DNA of 38,892 nucleotides from NCBI GenBank assembly GCA_003251175.1, contig QKHC01000080.1:1-38892 (forward strand), written 5' to 3'. Each line of letters starts with the position of its first letter. Position 1 is the first letter of the stretch. This document shows, in pieces, positions 15,128-23,629 of this stretch. Made by a program: the position numbers and the translations under genes. The notes under the pieces are model-generated. The model did no database searches and had not been told where the DNA came from. It worked only from the letters and a program-made list of their open reading frames with translations. The stretch comes from Gemmatimonadota bacterium. Lineage in GTDB: Bacteria > Gemmatimonadota > Gemmatimonadetes > Gemmatimonadales > GWC2-71-9.

Positions 15128-16909
15128 TCAGGGAATGCGGATGCCGGGGATGCCGCGCGTCACCTGACGCAGCTGCTGCTCCAGCAGCTGCTCCGCCTCG
15201 GCGAGCTGTGTGCGCTCCACGCCGAGGCGCTGCGCGGCGTCGTCGGACAGCGCGGTCAGACGCTGTCGTGCCGCCGCCAGCTGCGGGGCGACGGCCGAAT
15301 CCACCTGGGCGCGGAGCTTGCGCTCGGCGGTGGCGACCTCCTCGCCGAGGACGGCGGCGAGCCGCTGCGACAGCACCGCGTCGAGGTTGGACCGGACGCT
15401 GAGGCGCGGCGCGGCGAGGCTGCCGCCCAGCTCGGCGGCGAGCTCGATCTGGTCGATCCCCGTGAGCACGCGCTCGACCAGGCGCTGGATGTCGGACCCG
15501 CGAGGCGCGGCGCTGTCGCGCACCCAGCTGGTGGCCGGCGCGCGCACGCGCCAGGCACCCCGCAGCCGGTCGCCATCGAGGGCAAAACTCAAGCCCACGG
15601 TGCCGCGTCCCGGCTCGAGCCGCAGCGGCAGCCCCGGGATGGTGATCGCCGGGAGCGCCATGCCGCCGATCTCGGCGCCCCCCGAGTCGCGAGGCGTCGC
15701 CGTGACGTGGTCGATCACCGCGCCGGCGGTCACGGCGGGCCCGCGGGCGCTGAACGTGGTGGGACGGCCATACACCGCCGGGGCGCTGGTGAGTCCTTCC
15801 AGTCTCCCGCTGAACGATTTGGGATCGTTGGATTCCGCCGCCAGGGTGAGCGACAGCTCCCCCTCGCGCAGCAGGAACCCGGGGTAGGCGCGCTCGCGGG
15901 GGAACCGCACGTCGGTGCCGTCGCGCCGCAGCCGCTTGGCCGCGGGCGTTTCGCGCGGCCGCAGGCCCGGCGGCAGGTATTCGCGGCCCAGCTGCGCCCA
16001 GTACAACGCGCGCTGGAAGCGCCGGATCGCCGCTGTCCCGAACAGCGCCGCGGCCAGATTGGGGGCGTCGAGCGACGGCAGCTGCACCAGGCTGCGGGCG
16101 AAGGCGTAGTCGCGCTGGCGCGCCGCCTCGAGGCCGCGGACCCCCGCGCTGAGGGAGTCGAGCCCCGCGCGCACCGCGCGCTCGAGACCGCTCACCTGCC
16201 CTTCGAGCTGCTTGAGACCGTCGAGCTGGCGGCGCGCGTCGTTGATCAGTGCCAGGTCGGTGGGCCGCGCCGTCTTGAGCCGCTCCGCCAGCGTACGCGC
16301 GCTGTCGATCCTGGGGCGGACGTCCAGCCCCGCGAGCTGCGCCATCCACGCCGTCCGGCTCGAATCGGCCCGCGTGACCACCGCCTCAGCCGCGGAGACG
16401 GTCTCCAGACGGCGCAGGTCGAGTTGGCCCACGTCGATCGTGCCGCCCGCCAGCTGCAGCGCCGGGATGCGGAATCGCTCGCCCCATTCGGCCACCTGCG
16501 CGCCGACGCTGCGGGTAGCCGCCGCCTGGCCCTCGCGCGGCACCAGCCCGGAGGTCGTCCGCGTCGTACCGAAGCGCAGGCCGTTCGCCGCCAGTCGATC
16601 GATCACCACCTTCTTCTCGAGCAGCGGCAGCACGTCGATGTCCGCCACCAGCTCGTCGGCCTGGAGCAGGTTCCTGAACGCCTCGAACGGGCTGGCGACC
16701 GTGAGACCGCGGATCTCGATGCGACCCCCGGCGAGATCGATGTGCAGTCGGTCGATGTCCACGCGGGCGCCGAGGATCGCCGTCCCGACTTCCTCGCTGG
16801 TCTGGCGCGCGACCCGGTCCGCGAACAGCCACCACAGCACCACCAGGGCCACGGCGAACAGCAGCAACGGACCGATCGCCTTCCAGCGGAAGATCTTGAT
16901 CCGTCCCAC
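15128..16909 (-). CDS. TIGR03545-like large envelope protein (AsmA-like)
   Basis: This 593-aa protein starts at GTG 16909 in a TGAGTG junction with the upstream stop. It has a short basic N-terminus, one membrane helix (about 11-30, AIGPLLLFAVALVVLWWLF), then an AsmA-like stretch (RVDIDRLHIDLAGGRIEIRGLTV, VADIDVLPLLEKKVVIDRLAANGLRFGT). The middle has helical coiled-coil-prone segments (about 200-270), and beta-rich repeats resembling AsmA/DUF748 modules follow. The last 80 residues are again helical and Gln/Glu/Ala-rich. The arrangement and adjacency to a TIGR03546 protein match the TIGR03545/TIGR03546 pair, whose function is not established. AsmA-like proteins are thought to bridge the inner and outer membrane and carry lipids. 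Confidence 0.82.
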   Translation of the reverse strand: MGRIKIFRWKAIGPLLLFAVALVVLWWLFADRVARQTSEEVGTAILGARVDIDRLHIDLAGGRIEIRGLTVASPFEAFRNLLQADELVADIDVLPLLEKKVVIDRLAANGLRFGTTRTTSGLVPREGQAAATRSVGAQVAEWGERFRIPALQLAGGTIDVGQLDLRRLETVSAAEAVVTRADSSRTAWMAQLAGLDVRPRIDSARTLAERLKTARPTDLALINDARRQLDGLKQLEGQVSGLERAVRAGLDSLSAGVRGLEAARQRDYAFARSLVQLPSLDAPNLAAALFGTAAIRRFQRALYWAQLGREYLPPGLRPRETPAAKRLRRDGTDVRFPRERAYPGFLLREGELSLTLAAESNDPKSFSGRLEGLTSAPAVYGRPTTFSARGPAVTAGAVIDHVTATPRDSGGAEIGGMALPAITIPGLPLRLEPGRGTVGLSFALDGDRLRGAWRVRAPATSWVRDSAAPRGSDIQRLVERVLTGIDQIELAAELGGSLAAPRLSVRSNLDAVLSQRLAAVLGEEVATAERKLRAQVDSAVAPQLAAARQRLTALSDDAAQRLGVERTQLAEAEQLLEQQLRQVTRGIPGIRIP

Positions 16910-17434
16910 TCAGGCCTCGGGCCGGAACAGGCGGTAGACGTTGTACAGCTTGGACGCCGTCACGGTCCTGTACAGTGCCGAGCGGCGGATGCGCTCGCCG
17001 ACGGTGGCGCGGTAGCGAGCCACGCCCCAGCGGGCCGCCAACACCAGCGGCACGAACAGCACGAGGGCCGTGACCAGACTGCCGAGCACCACGGTGTTGT
17101 TGAAGTCGGTCAGGGGCACGACCGGCGTGTTGTACAGCTCGGTCCACAGCGGCGTGAGGGCCGGCGTGCCGACCAGCAGCAGACGGCCGAGGGCGTCGAA
17201 CAGCGGGTCGAGCAGGAACGCGAGGGGCGTGAAGACGGCGATGCCGAGCAGGGCCCCGGGGAACGACACGTTGAGGATGATGATGAGCCCGAAGACGACG
17301 GCGTTGTGCAGGCTCATCAGCGGGGTGAGTCCGATGATCGCGCCCAGTGCCAGCCCGATCGCGACCTGCCCCGGCGTGCCGTCGGAGTGCAGCGCTTTGA
17401 CGATGGACTGGATCAGCTTGACGATCGCCAGCAC
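16910..17434 (-). CDS. TIGR03546-like (DUF2062-related) membrane protein
   Basis: This 174-aa protein starts at GTG 17434. It begins with LAIVKLIQSIVKALHSDGTP, the amphipathic segment typical of the family, followed by GLALGAIIGLTPLMSLHNAVVFGLIIILN and three to four more membrane segments. The conserved PL(M)S..N and F..PLAFLLDPLFD patterns are DUF2062-like. It immediately precedes the TIGR03545-like gene and the two are read together, so they probably form one envelope complex. There is no Shine-Dalgarno before the GTG, but TAGCTT lies exactly six bases upstream, suggesting a leaderless mRNA. Confidence 0.85.
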   Translation of the reverse strand: MLAIVKLIQSIVKALHSDGTPGQVAIGLALGAIIGLTPLMSLHNAVVFGLIIILNVSFPGALLGIAVFTPLAFLLDPLFDALGRLLLVGTPALTPLWTELYNTPVVPLTDFNNTVVLGSLVTALVLFVPLVLAARWGVARYRATVGERIRRSALYRTVTASKLYNVYRLFRPEA

Positions 17435-17440
17435 GGTCGC

Positions 17441-17446
17441 AAGCTA
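17441..17446 (-). promoter_or_regulatory. Candidate -10 box (TAGCTT) for a leaderless start
   Basis: Read on the minus strand, TAGCTT is followed by six bases (GCGACC) and then the GTG at 17434. The geometry would put the transcription start at the start codon. Confidence 0.4.
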
Positions 17447-17471
17447 GGCGGTCGCCGCGCCGCTCGCCACC

Positions 17472-17504
17472 GGCGGTGCCGCGCCCTCTCGCCGCGGCAC
17501 CGCC
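17472..17504 (-). terminator. Strong hairpin after the DUF4382/Ig-like lipoprotein gene
   Basis: A perfect 12-bp stem (GGCGGTGCCGCG at 17472-17483 with 17493-17504) encloses a nine-base loop. It lies five bases beyond the stop of the gene ending at 17509, on the minus strand, and before the TIGR03546 gene. There is no T-run. Confidence 0.6.
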
Positions 17505-17508
17505 CGAC

Positions 17509-18969
17509 TCACCGCACCTGCACCACCGCGCTCCCCGCCCGGCCTTCGCTCGTCGCCGTGAGCGACACCGTCCCGATGGCGAGCGGCCGCACCGCCACGA
17601 ACTCTCCGACGTGATTGAACAGGTGCAGCACCGTGGAATCGCTCACCACCCAGGTCACGGCCCGGCCGGTCAGGACGGCGCCGCTGGCATTGCGCAGCAC
17701 CGCCTGAAAGAAGGTGCTGTCGCCGACGCTCAGCGTCGTGGCCTCGGGCACGACGGTGACGCTCGCCACCGTGTCCGTGGGGATCCCTCCCCCCCCGCCA
17801 CCCGTGGTGTCGTTCACCGAGCGGATCTGCACCGAATCCACGAGCGACCCGCTGGTGGCCACGATATACACCTGTCCGGGGCCGACCCCGGCAATGCTCG
17901 CCAGCGTCTGCGTATCAGGAGGACTCTCCACGGTCGCGACTGCCGGGTTGCGGCTCGCCCAGCTCACCTGCGGGCTCGGCTCCGGAACGCCCGCGGGGTC
18001 GGTGACCAGGGCCTCCAGCACGATGGTCGCGCCGACCCGCACCACGTAGGTCGCCCCCTGAATCCTGATCCCCGCCCCGTTGGGGAGGCTCACCGACAGC
18101 GACGTCTCGAGCCCCGGGGTCACCGGGACGTCGAACGCGAGCCGCGAGCCGATGTTCGGACGTCCGGGGGCGTCGATCTCCACGATGTAGCTGCCGGCCC
18201 GGAGATAGGCGATGCGGTAGTGCCCCTGGGCGTCGGTGTGGCCGCTGGCCCAGTCGAGCCACGTCTCCCGCCGCGCCGGATCGCCGTACGAGACAGTGAT
18301 GCGCGCGTTGTCGAGCGCCTCGACGGTACCGTCGTTGTCCACGTCGGCGGACACCGTGCCCACGATCGAGCCGGTTGCCGCGGCGTTCACTGCGCGAACC
18401 CACGGAATGAAGAGGAAGTCGCAGCAGAACGAGACACCGTAGACGAAGCTGCGACCGACGTCGAAATCGATCACGATGTCGGCACCCGCCAGCGAGTCCA
18501 CCCCGATGGGGGACTCGACGAGGGCGTGCAGCGAAAACACCGGCACCGTCGTTTGCCAGTCCACCGATGCCACACGTCCATCGCGCAGCAGGACGCGAGA
18601 CGAATCAGCGTCGAGGGTCAGGCGCACCGCCCGATAGTCGGCGGCGGGCAGCTGCCCCTCGCCCAGCAGCGTGGTGGTCCCCTGCTGCAGCGCGAGCAGG
18701 TCGAACCGCTCCCGCGGCTCCGCGATCGTCACCCAGCCCTGGGTCGCACCGCCGGTGTCGGGCTGGGTCGAGGCCGCGATCTCGACGACATACACCTCGA
18801 CGCGGTCCACCAGGTCGTACGGGAATGGTGCGTCGGTGAGGAACACCCGGGCGACTCCGCTCCCCCCGGCCGGCCCCGCAGATGGAGAATCCTGGCAAGC
18901 CCCGCCCAATCCCACGACCGCGGCGGCCACGACCGCCGTTGCCCGCTGCGCCACACGCCTGTCGCCCAT
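17509..18969 (-). CDS. DUF4382 / CnaB-like / Ig-like (Big) domain lipoprotein
   Basis: This is a 486-aa protein. ATG 18969 follows GAGGAG closely, and this start gives a signal peptide with a lipobox-like end (VAAAVVGLGGAC). Residues about 38-165 resemble DUF4382 (GVARVFLTDAPFPYDLVDRVEVYVVEI at the start, in segments; then DYRAVRLTLDADSSRVLL). About 190-300 is a carboxypeptidase-regulatory/CnaB-like domain (GSIVGTVSADVDNDG, GHYRIAYLRAGSYIVEID). Two bacterial Ig-like (Big) domains follow (SWASRNPAVATVES; VTVVPEATTLSVGDSTFFQAVL), separated by a poly-Gly linker. Such proteins are surface-exposed structural or adhesive lipoproteins; no enzyme motif is seen. It lies 95 bases after the GNAT gene, with its own Shine-Dalgarno. 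Confidence 0.85.
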   Translation of the reverse strand: MGDRRVAQRATAVVAAAVVGLGGACQDSPSAGPAGGSGVARVFLTDAPFPYDLVDRVEVYVVEIAASTQPDTGGATQGWVTIAEPRERFDLLALQQGTTTLLGEGQLPAADYRAVRLTLDADSSRVLLRDGRVASVDWQTTVPVFSLHALVESPIGVDSLAGADIVIDFDVGRSFVYGVSFCCDFLFIPWVRAVNAAATGSIVGTVSADVDNDGTVEALDNARITVSYGDPARRETWLDWASGHTDAQGHYRIAYLRAGSYIVEIDAPGRPNIGSRLAFDVPVTPGLETSLSVSLPNGAGIRIQGATYVVRVGATIVLEALVTDPAGVPEPSPQVSWASRNPAVATVESPPDTQTLASIAGVGPGQVYIVATSGSLVDSVQIRSVNDTTGGGGGGIPTDTVASVTVVPEATTLSVGDSTFFQAVLRNASGAVLTGRAVTWVVSDSTVLHLFNHVGEFVAVRPLAIGTVSLTATSEGRAGSAVVQVR

Positions 18970-19064
18970 CGTGCCGTCTCCTCGTTGCGAAACGTGACGC
19001 CGACCCACTGCATCGGTCGTCCGGGAATACCCCGGCATGGGGCCTCGCGTCACCGGCGCCCGCC

Positions 19065-19622
19065 TCAGGCCCGCATGCGCGCGACCTCGCGGAACGCCCG
19101 ACCGGTGGGATTGTCGGGCAACGCGTCGGCGCTCGCGGGCACCGGCATGTCGAGCTGGAGCACACCCGCCTCCTGCCGCGTCACCCGGGCCCCGATGTCG
19201 CGGAAGATGCGGATCATCGCGTCGTTGCCCGTGAGGGTGTAGGCCCGGAAGGTCCGCACGCCATGGGCCGCGGCCCATTCGCTCAACAGCCCCAGGAGCA
19301 GCGTGCCCAGCCCCCGACCCTGCCAGGCGTCAATCACCGTGACCGCGACCTCGGCCAGGTCGGGGTGGCCGGCGACGCGGATGTAGCGGGCCACGCCGAG
19401 CCCCGGGAGATCGGGCTGCGTCGGATCGAGCGCCACCCACGCCATGTGGTCGTGGTAGTCGATCTCGGTGAGATGGCGCAGCTGACTCTCGGAGAGCTCG
19501 CGCACCGTCGCCTGGAACCGCTGGTAGCGGGACTCGGGGGAGAGGTGCTGAAACCCCTCGCGCAGACGCGCCTTGTCGTCAGCCGTGATCGGGCGCACGA
19601 GCACCGTGGCCCCATCGCGCAC
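19065..19622 (-). CDS. GNAT family N-acetyltransferase
   Basis: The core shows the GNAT fold in order: VLVRPITADDKARLREGFQHL, SPESRYQRF, then the acyl-CoA binding motif A, VTVIDAWQGRGLGTLLLGLL (Q-x-x-G-x-G/A pattern), and the closing AYTLTGNDAMIRIFRDIGA. It resembles the acetyltransferase part of Pat/YfiQ-type protein lysine acetyltransferases, but without a cyclase or ligase module. GTG 19622 gives 185 aa and is the only ATG/GTG/TTG near the expected N-terminus. Family alignments would place a few more residues before it, and the frame does continue upstream through the end of the CopB gene. It lies 56 bases after that gene on the same strand. The substrate is unknown. Confidence 0.85.
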   Translation of the reverse strand: MRDGATVLVRPITADDKARLREGFQHLSPESRYQRFQATVRELSESQLRHLTEIDYHDHMAWVALDPTQPDLPGLGVARYIRVAGHPDLAEVAVTVIDAWQGRGLGTLLLGLLSEWAAAHGVRTFRAYTLTGNDAMIRIFRDIGARVTRQEAGVLQLDMPVPASADALPDNPTGRAFREVARMRA

Positions 19623-19678
19623 CCGGTATTCGCGTGGCGGCGGGAGGGCCGAGGCTATCGCTGGTACAGTCGGTCGGA

Positions 19679-21697
19679 TCAGAACCGCAACCGGCGCGCG
19701 TTGATCGCCACGATCACGGTCGATGCCGACATCAGCACGGCACCGATCGCCGGCGAGAGCAGGATCCCCGCGCCCGCCAGCACCCCGGCGGCGAGCGGCA
19801 GCGCGACGGCGTTGTAGCCCGTCGCCCACCACAGGTTCTGCACCATCTTGCGGTAGGTCGCGCCCGCCAGCTCGACGAGCGCTGCCACGTCGCGGGGGTC
19901 GGAGCGCACCAGGACGATGTCGGCCGACTCCACGGCGACATCGGTGCCGGCGCCGATCGCGATCCCCACGTCGGCCTGGACCAGGGCGGGCGCGTCGTTC
20001 ACGCCGTCACCGACCATCGCGACCGCCATGCCGCGCCGCTGCACCTCCTGGACCTTGGCGGCTTTCTGGTCGGGGAGCACCTCGGCGAAGTACTCGTCGA
20101 GGTCGAGCTCACCTGCCACCCACCGGGCCACCGGCGCGGCATCGCCCGTCAGCATCATGACGCGCACCCCGCGCCGGCGCAGCCGCGCCAGAGCCTCGCG
20201 CGACTCCGCGCGGACGATATCGGCGAGGCCGATGGCGCCGATCACGGCGTCGTCGCGCAGCACGTACACCACCGTCTTGCCCTGCTCGGCCAGGGCGGCG
20301 ATGCGCGGATCGCCCGGCAGACGACCGTGCTCCCTCAGGTACCCGGGGCTCACGACCTTCACCGCCACCCCGTCCACGGTGCCCTGCGCCCCCTTCCCGG
20401 GAATCGCCACGAATTCGGCCGCGGCGCCGTAACCCAGGCCCCGCTCGGCCGCGGCGCGCACGATCCCCGCGGCGATGGGGTGCTCCGAGCGACTCTCGAG
20501 ACCCGCCGCGAGACGCAGCACCGATTGGTCTCCACCCCCGTCGAGCGCCACCACGTCGGTCACACCAAAACGCCCCTCGGTGAGGGTCCCGGTCTTGTCG
20601 AACAGGACGGCGTCGAGAGCGCGCGCCCGCTCGAATGCCGAGCGGTCACGGATCAGCAACCCCTGCCGCGCCGAGAGCGACGTCGAGACGGCGACCACCA
20701 GCGGCACCGCAAGACCCAGGGCGTGCGGGCAGGCGATCACCATCACGGTGACCATCCGCTCGAGCGCGAAGTCGAACTCCCGGCCCAGCGCGAGCCAGGC
20801 CGTGAGGGTGACCGCACCGCCCCCGAGCGCCACCAGGGTGAGCCACAGGGCGGCGCGGTTGGCCAGGTCCTGCGTCCGCGACCGCGTTTCCTGCGCGCGG
20901 CGCACCATGTCGATCACCTGCGACAGGTACGTGTCGGCCCCAGTCTTGGTGACCTGAAGCGTGATCGCCGCCTCGCCGTTGACCGACCCGCCGATCACCT
21001 CGTCGCCTTCCCCCTTCTCGACCGGCTGCGATTCGCCGGTGAGCATCGCCTGGTTCACGCTGGTTCGCCCCTCGGCGACCACGCCATCGGTCGGGACGCG
21101 CTCGCCGGGCTTCACCAGCACCCGGTCGCCGTGACGCAATGCGCTGACCGGCACGTCCTCGATCGATCCGTCGCCCCCGAGGCGGTGCGCCTCGGCGGGC
21201 AGTAGTCGCACGAGCTGCTCCAGTGCGCGCGAGGCGCCCAGCACCGAGCGCATCTCGATCCAGTGCCCCAGCAGCATGATGTCGATGAGGGTCGCCGTCT
21301 CCCAGAAGAAGATCGTGCCCGGCAGTCCCAGCACCACGGCGGCGCTGTACACGTACGCCACGCTGATGGCGATCGCGACCAGCGTCATCATCCCGGGGCG
21401 CCACCGACGCAGCTCGCTCAGCAACCCGGTGAGAAACGGCCACCCGCCGTACACATACACCGCGGACGCGAAGGCGAAGCTCACCCAGGTATCGCCCGGG
21501 AACGCCAGCGCCGAGCGCAGCCCGAAGAGGTGCTGCAGCATGGCCGAGGTGGCGACCACCGGCACCGTGAGGACGAGAGAGATCCAGAAGCGCCGCCGGA
21601 AGTCCGCCACCATGTGTGTGTGGTGGTCTCCGGACCCGCCGGGGTGCTGCGCCGGCGTCGCAGCCTGCCCCTGGTGACCGTGGTGCTCGTGATTCAC
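19679..21697 (-). CDS. copB: CopB-type copper-translocating P-type ATPase (P1B, CPH motif)
   Basis: This 672-aa protein starts at GTG 21697, with GGGAG about eight bases upstream. The N-terminus is His-rich (HEHHGHQ, GDHHTH) and has no HMA CxxC domain. Eight membrane helices are expected. The helix-6 metal motif is ACPHALGLAVP (Cys323-Pro-His), characteristic of CopB/P1B-3 pumps rather than CPC-type CopA. All P-type signatures are present: TGES (220-223), DKTGTLTEG (phosphorylated Asp367), SEHP (His406), MLTGDA and VGDGVNDAP (563-571). It should use ATP to export copper (possibly Cu(II) or Ag) from the cytoplasm. It follows the DUF411 and sialidase-like genes with gaps of about 20 bases, forming one copper operon. 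Confidence 0.95.
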   Translation of the reverse strand: MNHEHHGHQGQAATPAQHPGGSGDHHTHMVADFRRRFWISLVLTVPVVATSAMLQHLFGLRSALAFPGDTWVSFAFASAVYVYGGWPFLTGLLSELRRWRPGMMTLVAIAISVAYVYSAAVVLGLPGTIFFWETATLIDIMLLGHWIEMRSVLGASRALEQLVRLLPAEAHRLGGDGSIEDVPVSALRHGDRVLVKPGERVPTDGVVAEGRTSVNQAMLTGESQPVEKGEGDEVIGGSVNGEAAITLQVTKTGADTYLSQVIDMVRRAQETRSRTQDLANRAALWLTLVALGGGAVTLTAWLALGREFDFALERMVTVMVIACPHALGLAVPLVVAVSTSLSARQGLLIRDRSAFERARALDAVLFDKTGTLTEGRFGVTDVVALDGGGDQSVLRLAAGLESRSEHPIAAGIVRAAAERGLGYGAAAEFVAIPGKGAQGTVDGVAVKVVSPGYLREHGRLPGDPRIAALAEQGKTVVYVLRDDAVIGAIGLADIVRAESREALARLRRRGVRVMMLTGDAAPVARWVAGELDLDEYFAEVLPDQKAAKVQEVQRRGMAVAMVGDGVNDAPALVQADVGIAIGAGTDVAVESADIVLVRSDPRDVAALVELAGATYRKMVQNLWWATGYNAVALPLAAGVLAGAGILLSPAIGAVLMSASTVIVAINARRLRF

Positions 21698-21719
21698 GCC
21701 GTTGGCTCCCGACCCGCGC

Positions 21720-22943
21720 TCAGTTGGCGATCGGCTGGACGGCGACGCGGACGCCGTCCGGAACGGTCCAGGCGAAGAGCAGCTCGTCACCGAGACGCAG
21801 CAGACGCGGGAAACCGCTCGAGCGCGCCTCCGCGGTCGGGGTCACGAGCCAGGAGCGCGACGGCGGGCCCGCGAGCGGGATCCGTCGCGCACGCACTTCC
21901 GCCGCCTGCGGCCCCGACTCGAGCCAGGTCAGCACCGCTCCGCCGTCGGGCAGCAGCTCGATGTCCACCCGCCCCAGCGGCCGGCCCTCGTCGACGCGCC
22001 GCGCCGTGCCCCAGCTCGCGCCGCCGTCGAACGAGAATGCCGCGAACACGCGCGGCTCGCCGTCCGGCGCGGTGTACCAGGCGATGGCCACGGTGTCGCC
22101 GGACGCGGAGAGCGATGGGCCGTTGACGGGACAGGCCGGGTAGTGCCACTGGTCGGCGGCGACCCGCGCGGGCGCCGTCCACGCACCGTCCACCCAGCGC
22201 ACGACGGCGATGTCGCGGATCTCCTCCGGGCTGCGGTCGCGGTACGCCGCCAGCAGGCCGCCGCCGGTCCGGACGAGCGCCGTCTGGCAGCACTCGCAGG
22301 TGCGTCCGTCGAGCAGCGCCTCGGGACCCAGGGTACCCCCCGTCGTGACCGTGCGGGACCGCAGCGTCATGTCGCCCTGCGCCTCCTCGGTGGGGCCGGC
22401 GAGCGCCATGTCGCGCCCATCGAGCCACACGAGTGCGGCGGTGCTGTCGTCCCACGGCACCATGGACACGAAGCCGTGCTCCTGGGGCGAGGTATCCTTG
22501 TGCGCGGTGATCGGCGGTGTCCACGTCGCTCCCCGGTCGCGCGAGACGGCGAGACGCACGTGGTAGGCGTACACTCCCCCCGGCACCCGCGCCAGCCAGT
22601 GCGCGATCCACGCGCCGTCCGGCAGCACGACGAGCGACGGGAAGTCCGCCCAGTTTACGAAGAACGAGTCACTCGCCACGATGGTGCGCGGCGCCGACCA
22701 CTGGCCGGCCGTACGCGCCGCGACGCGCAGCGCGTGCCTCCCCTCACCCACCGGTTCGAGCCACGTCAGCACCGCCGCGCCGTCGGCGGTGCGCGTGAGG
22801 TTCGGCTCCCCGCTGCCGGGCGGGGCCGAGAACTCGAGCGCGGGTGCCGAGGTGCGCTCCCCCGCACCGCAGCCCAGCAGCAGCGCAGCGAGCGCACCGG
22901 CCCACCACCGGTCAACCACGGTCAGCGTCACAGGCCCAGGCAT
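21720..22943 (-). CDS. Sialidase-fold (BNR-like beta-propeller) lipoprotein with a CECC motif
   Basis: This 407-aa protein starts at ATG 22943. The signal peptide ends in a good lipobox, LALLLGC-type (ALLLGC, Cys25). The mature part has sialidase/BNR-like repeats: LAVSRDRGATW, FSFDGGASWGTA, and repeated VLTWLE / ALVWLD strands, as in a six-bladed propeller. No complete sialidase Arg triad/FRIP motif is evident, so glycosidase activity is doubtful. A CECC cluster (residues 216-219, GRTCECCQTA) and the nearby WHYPACPV (a further Cys) are unusual and could bind copper. It lies 17 bases after the DUF411 gene and 22 bases before copB. The conserved-looking context suggests a periplasmic or outer-membrane metal-binding role rather than sugar hydrolysis. 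Confidence 0.82.
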   Translation of the reverse strand: MPGPVTLTVVDRWWAGALAALLLGCGAGERTSAPALEFSAPPGSGEPNLTRTADGAAVLTWLEPVGEGRHALRVAARTAGQWSAPRTIVASDSFFVNWADFPSLVVLPDGAWIAHWLARVPGGVYAYHVRLAVSRDRGATWTPPITAHKDTSPQEHGFVSMVPWDDSTAALVWLDGRDMALAGPTEEAQGDMTLRSRTVTTGGTLGPEALLDGRTCECCQTALVRTGGGLLAAYRDRSPEEIRDIAVVRWVDGAWTAPARVAADQWHYPACPVNGPSLSASGDTVAIAWYTAPDGEPRVFAAFSFDGGASWGTARRVDEGRPLGRVDIELLPDGGAVLTWLESGPQAAEVRARRIPLAGPPSRSWLVTPTAEARSSGFPRLLRLGDELLFAWTVPDGVRVAVQPIAN

Positions 22944-22960
22944 GATCCGGTCGTCTCTGC

Positions 22961-23485
22961 CTACCGCCGCTCGTATACGCTCCAGCCACCTTCGGCTCGA
23001 AACGCCATCACCTCATAGGGCTGGGGGTTGGGGCCTTCCATGCCGGGCGACCCCACGGGCATGCCCGCGACGGCGATGCCGGCCACGGCGGGGTGCTCGC
23101 GCAGCATGCGCGCGATCACGTCCGCCGGCACGTGGCCCTCGACGATGTAGTCGCCCACGATGGCGGTGTGGCAGGATTCGAGGGGCTCGGGCACGCCCTG
23201 CTGGCGCTTGATCGGCCCGACGTTGTCCACGTCGTGGGCCGTGACCGTGAACCCGGCCCGCTGGAGGTGCGCGATCCACTGGGTGCAGCAGGTGCAGCTC
23301 GGGTTCTTGTACACGACCACCTCCGGCAGGCCGGTGCCGGACGGCGTCGCGACGGCTGGCGCCACGGGGACCGGCGCCGGCGCGGCTGCCGACCCTTCGC
23401 CCGGCCGCCGGGCATCCAGCAGCAGCACGGCGGCGAGCGCCACCGTCGCGCCCGCGGCCACCATCCAGATCGTGCTCGTCTTCAT
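22961..23485 (-). CDS. DUF411 family metal-binding protein
   Basis: This 174-aa protein starts at ATG 23485, with AGGAG about 9-10 bases upstream. It has an N-terminal membrane anchor or signal (WMVAAGATVALAAVLLL), an Ala/Pro linker (30-52), then the DUF411 domain (about 54-170). Diagnostic motifs are VVYKNPSCTCCTQW (Cys64, Cys66, Cys67) and LESCHTAIVGDYIVEGHVP, with a second Cys-His pair, then GMPVGSPGMEG. The domain has a thioredoxin-like fold and occurs beside copper-resistance genes. A periplasmic copper-binding or delivery role is inferred. It is the first gene of the DUF411 - sialidase-like - copB group, 144 bases after the CusA-like gene. Confidence 0.92.
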   Translation of the reverse strand: MKTSTIWMVAAGATVALAAVLLLDARRPGEGSAAAPAPVPVAPAVATPSGTGLPEVVVYKNPSCTCCTQWIAHLQRAGFTVTAHDVDNVGPIKRQQGVPEPLESCHTAIVGDYIVEGHVPADVIARMLREHPAVAGIAVAGMPVGSPGMEGPNPQPYEVMAFRAEGGWSVYERR

Positions 23486-23585
23486 TGGTCGACGCTCCTG
23501 TTGTTCATGAGACCGCGCCCTGCGGTCCTGCGGCCACCTGGTGCCTGGCCGCGCCGAGACGCATGGCGCGCCTGCGAGAAGATAG

Positions 23586-23604
23586 CCCCGGCGCCAAGCC
23601 GGGG
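23586..23604 (-). terminator. Hairpin after the CusA-like pump gene
   Basis: CCCCGGC (23586-23592) pairs with GCCGGGG (23598-23604) around a five-base loop. On the minus strand it lies 25 bases beyond the pump stop codon and is followed by CTATCTTCTC, only a weak T-rich tail. It would separate the Cus-type operon from the DUF411/copB operon. Confidence 0.5.
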
Positions 23605-23629
23605 TCGATCCGCTCGCCTCGCGTCCCCT

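Noticed and set aside
21720-22943. Functional sialidase (neuraminidase)
   Set aside because: The fold-type repeats are present, but I cannot find the catalytic Arg triad or FRIP motif, and the gene is embedded in a copper operon.
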